Shown here: positions 62,747 through 64,000 of the stretch, one piece after another
How the letters are laid out: the number at the start of each line of letters is the position of its first letter
How positions within the stretch are numbered: the stretch's first letter is position 1
Source: an uncultured Porphyromonas sp.
GTDB lineage: Bacteria; Bacteroidota; Bacteroidia; Bacteroidales; Porphyromonadaceae
Direction of reading: 5' to 3'
NCBI RefSeq assembly: GCF_902489635.1
Contig: NZ_CABUAN010000005.1
Location: 1-64,000 of the forward strand
DNA: 64,000 bases
The notes under the pieces: model-generated
The model's input: the letters and a program-made list of their open reading frames with translations, nothing else
What the model was told of the DNA's origin: nothing
Database searches by the model: none
Position numbers and translations under genes: made by a program

Positions 62747-64000
62747 ATGAATCAGTACACACTCGCTACGACACTCACCTTCCAAGGTGTAGGACTTCAC
62801 ACAGGAGCCAATCGCACCTTGACCCTCTCCCCTGCGGAGCCTCATAGTGGTTATCAGATCTGTCGCTCCGACCTCGAGGGCCACCCCGTGATCCCCGCTT
62901 ATGCGGACTATGTCACGACGACGCAGCGTGCTACTCGTATAGAGCGTGGCACTGTGCAGGTCTCTACGCTCGAGCATTGCCTCAGCGCACTCTATGCGCT
63001 CGGCGTGGACAACTGTCTGATCACGGTAGATGGTGACGAAGCGCCTATACTAGACGGATCTGCCTATCCTTATGTACAGGCGATCCAAGAGGCAGGACTC
63101 AAGGAGCAGTCTGCTGCTCGCGAGGTCTTTGTGGTTCGTAAGCCTATCGAGGTAAGAGATGAGGAGACGGGAGCCTCCATTCTCCTTCTTCCATCGGATC
63201 AGCTCGGCGTAGAGGCGCACCTGAGCTTTGCCTCCCCGCTACTGAGCAACCAATACGCTTCGCTGCGTGACCTCAGTCGCTATGGCGAGGAGGTAGCCGA
63301 GGCACGCTCCTTCGTCTTCGTACGAGAGATACTACCTCTCCTCAGTCAGGGCTTGATCAAGGGCGGAGACCTAGCCAATGCGATGGTGATCAACGATGAG
63401 CCGCTCTCAGAGAGCGATGCCAAGGCACTGGCGGAGGCTCTGCATCGTCCTGTAGCAGAAGTGAATCAGCTAGGTGTGATCAACCCGAAAGAGGGAATCC
63501 CGAACGAGCCCGCACGTCACAAGATCATCGATATACTAGGCGATCTAGCCCTGGCTGGCATCTTCGTGCAGGGACATATCATAGCGACCAAGCCTGGCCA
63601 TAAGATCAATAACAAGCTAGCACGGGCGATCCGCAAGGAGATCAAAGGAATGGAGACACAGCCGCCCGTCTATGATCCCAATGCGACACCTGTACTCGAC
63701 CTGAACCAGATCAAAGGTCTCCTACCCCACCGCTATCCTTTCCTCCTTGTGGACAAAGTGATCCACCTAGACAAGAACCATATCGTGGGGGTCAAGAACG
63801 TGAGCTTCAATGAGACCTTCTTCCTCGGTCACTTTCCCACAGAGCCAGTTATGCCAGGCGTTCTCATCGTCGAGGCTATGGCGCAGACCGCTGGGCTACT
63901 CGTACTCAGCGGCATCGAAGACCCCGAGCGCTACTCGACCTACTTCCTGACGATCAACAATGTGAAGTTCAGAAACAAGGTCGTGCCAGGCGACACCCTC
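62747..64000 (+). CDS. lpxC/fabZ: Bifunctional LpxC deacetylase / FabZ dehydratase (3' end outside window)
   Basis: Open from ATG 62747 to the window end (418 codons, no stop seen). LpxC half (about 1-300): zinc ligands His77 (STLEHCLSAL), His258 and Asp262 (RHKIIDILGD), catalytic His285 (KPGHKINNKL). Linker 301-318. FabZ half from about 319: LLPHRYPFLLVDKV, catalytic His362 (GHFPTEPVMPG) and Glu376 (LIVEAMAQTAG). The fusion joins the committed deacetylase of lipid A synthesis to the 3-hydroxyacyl-ACP dehydratase that competes for the same hydroxyacyl-ACP pool. This fusion is known in Bacteroidota. Probable operon pyrF-lpxD-lpxC/fabZ. Confidence 0.95.
   Translation, partial: MNQYTLATTLTFQGVGLHTGANRTLTLSPAEPHSGYQICRSDLEGHPVIPAYADYVTTTQRATRIERGTVQVSTLEHCLSALYALGVDNCLITVDGDEAPILDGSAYPYVQAIQEAGLKEQSAAREVFVVRKPIEVRDEETGASILLLPSDQLGVEAHLSFASPLLSNQYASLRDLSRYGEEVAEARSFVFVREILPLLSQGLIKGGDLANAMVINDEPLSESDAKALAEALHRPVAEVNQLGVINPKEGIPNEPARHKIIDILGDLALAGIFVQGHIIATKPGHKINNKLARAIRKEIKGMETQPPVYDPNATPVLDLNQIKGLLPHRYPFLLVDKVIHLDKNHIVGVKNVSFNETFFLGHFPTEPVMPGVLIVEAMAQTAGLLVLSGIEDPERYSTYFLTINNVKFRNKVVPGDTL

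Overview
The window looks like chromosomal DNA of a Bacteroidota species, most likely a Porphyromonas or close relative (inference). The evidence is: secreted proteins ending in type IX secretion (T9SS) sorting domains, a Bacteroidota-type LptD, an LpxC-FabZ fusion, BspA-like leucine-rich-repeat proteins, SPII lipoproteins, and promoters fitting the Bacteroidota consensus TTG-N19-TAnnTTTG. There is one tRNA, and no rRNA, CRISPR array, transposase or recognisable prophage.

Layout. 1-6000: fatty-acid synthesis cluster acpP-fabF-rnc (minus), divergent purN, a DUF2130 coiled-coil protein, tRNA-Gly(GCC) and rpsO. 6100-10900: a tight minus-strand operon tyrS, GT2 glycosyltransferase, udk, TRIC/UPF0126 channel, L,D-transpeptidase. 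11200-18700: surface and secreted genes, namely a lipoprotein built of three internal repeats, a lipoprotein serpin, an AT-rich lipoprotein between two copies of a T9SS-tail coding segment, and a 1219-residue T9SS cargo. 19150-24860: lptD, two rhomboid proteases and an endonuclease/exonuclease/phosphatase-fold membrane protein, all minus. 25000-33400: an AraC regulator with a long leader, a coupled pair of secreted proteins, and a 1366-residue LRR/FN3/anchor-J T9SS cargo. 33800-52950: the complete str-S10-spc-alpha cluster (rpsL to rplQ, with fusA, secY, map, infA, rpoA), all minus, with three long non-coding gaps. 53000-57300: a repeat-rich accessory zone with an LRR protein lacking a sorting domain, an acidic zinc-ribbon membrane protein and a possible uracil-DNA-glycosylase-fold protein. 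57400-64000 (plus): GH73/LysM hydrolase, purM, prfA, pyrF, lpxD and lpxC-fabZ (cut by the window end).

The most unusual content is between genes. (1) A dispersed family of about 300-bp elements (copies near 1, 18903, 26171, 54973 and 55383) has two arms of CCACGTGG-like palindromes at an exact 22-bp pitch around a core of 21-bp units. (2) Heptamer tracts (TCTAAYY)n sit within 3-5 nt of three unrelated start codons (DUF2130, LRR protein, purM), always in the same sense. (3) A 22-bp hairpin array lies upstream of tyrS. (4) A 29-bp direct repeat of T9SS-tail coding sequence flanks one lipoprotein gene. (5) Three consecutive hairpins separate acpP from fabF.

Domain calls rest on motif recognition by eye; no database search was run.
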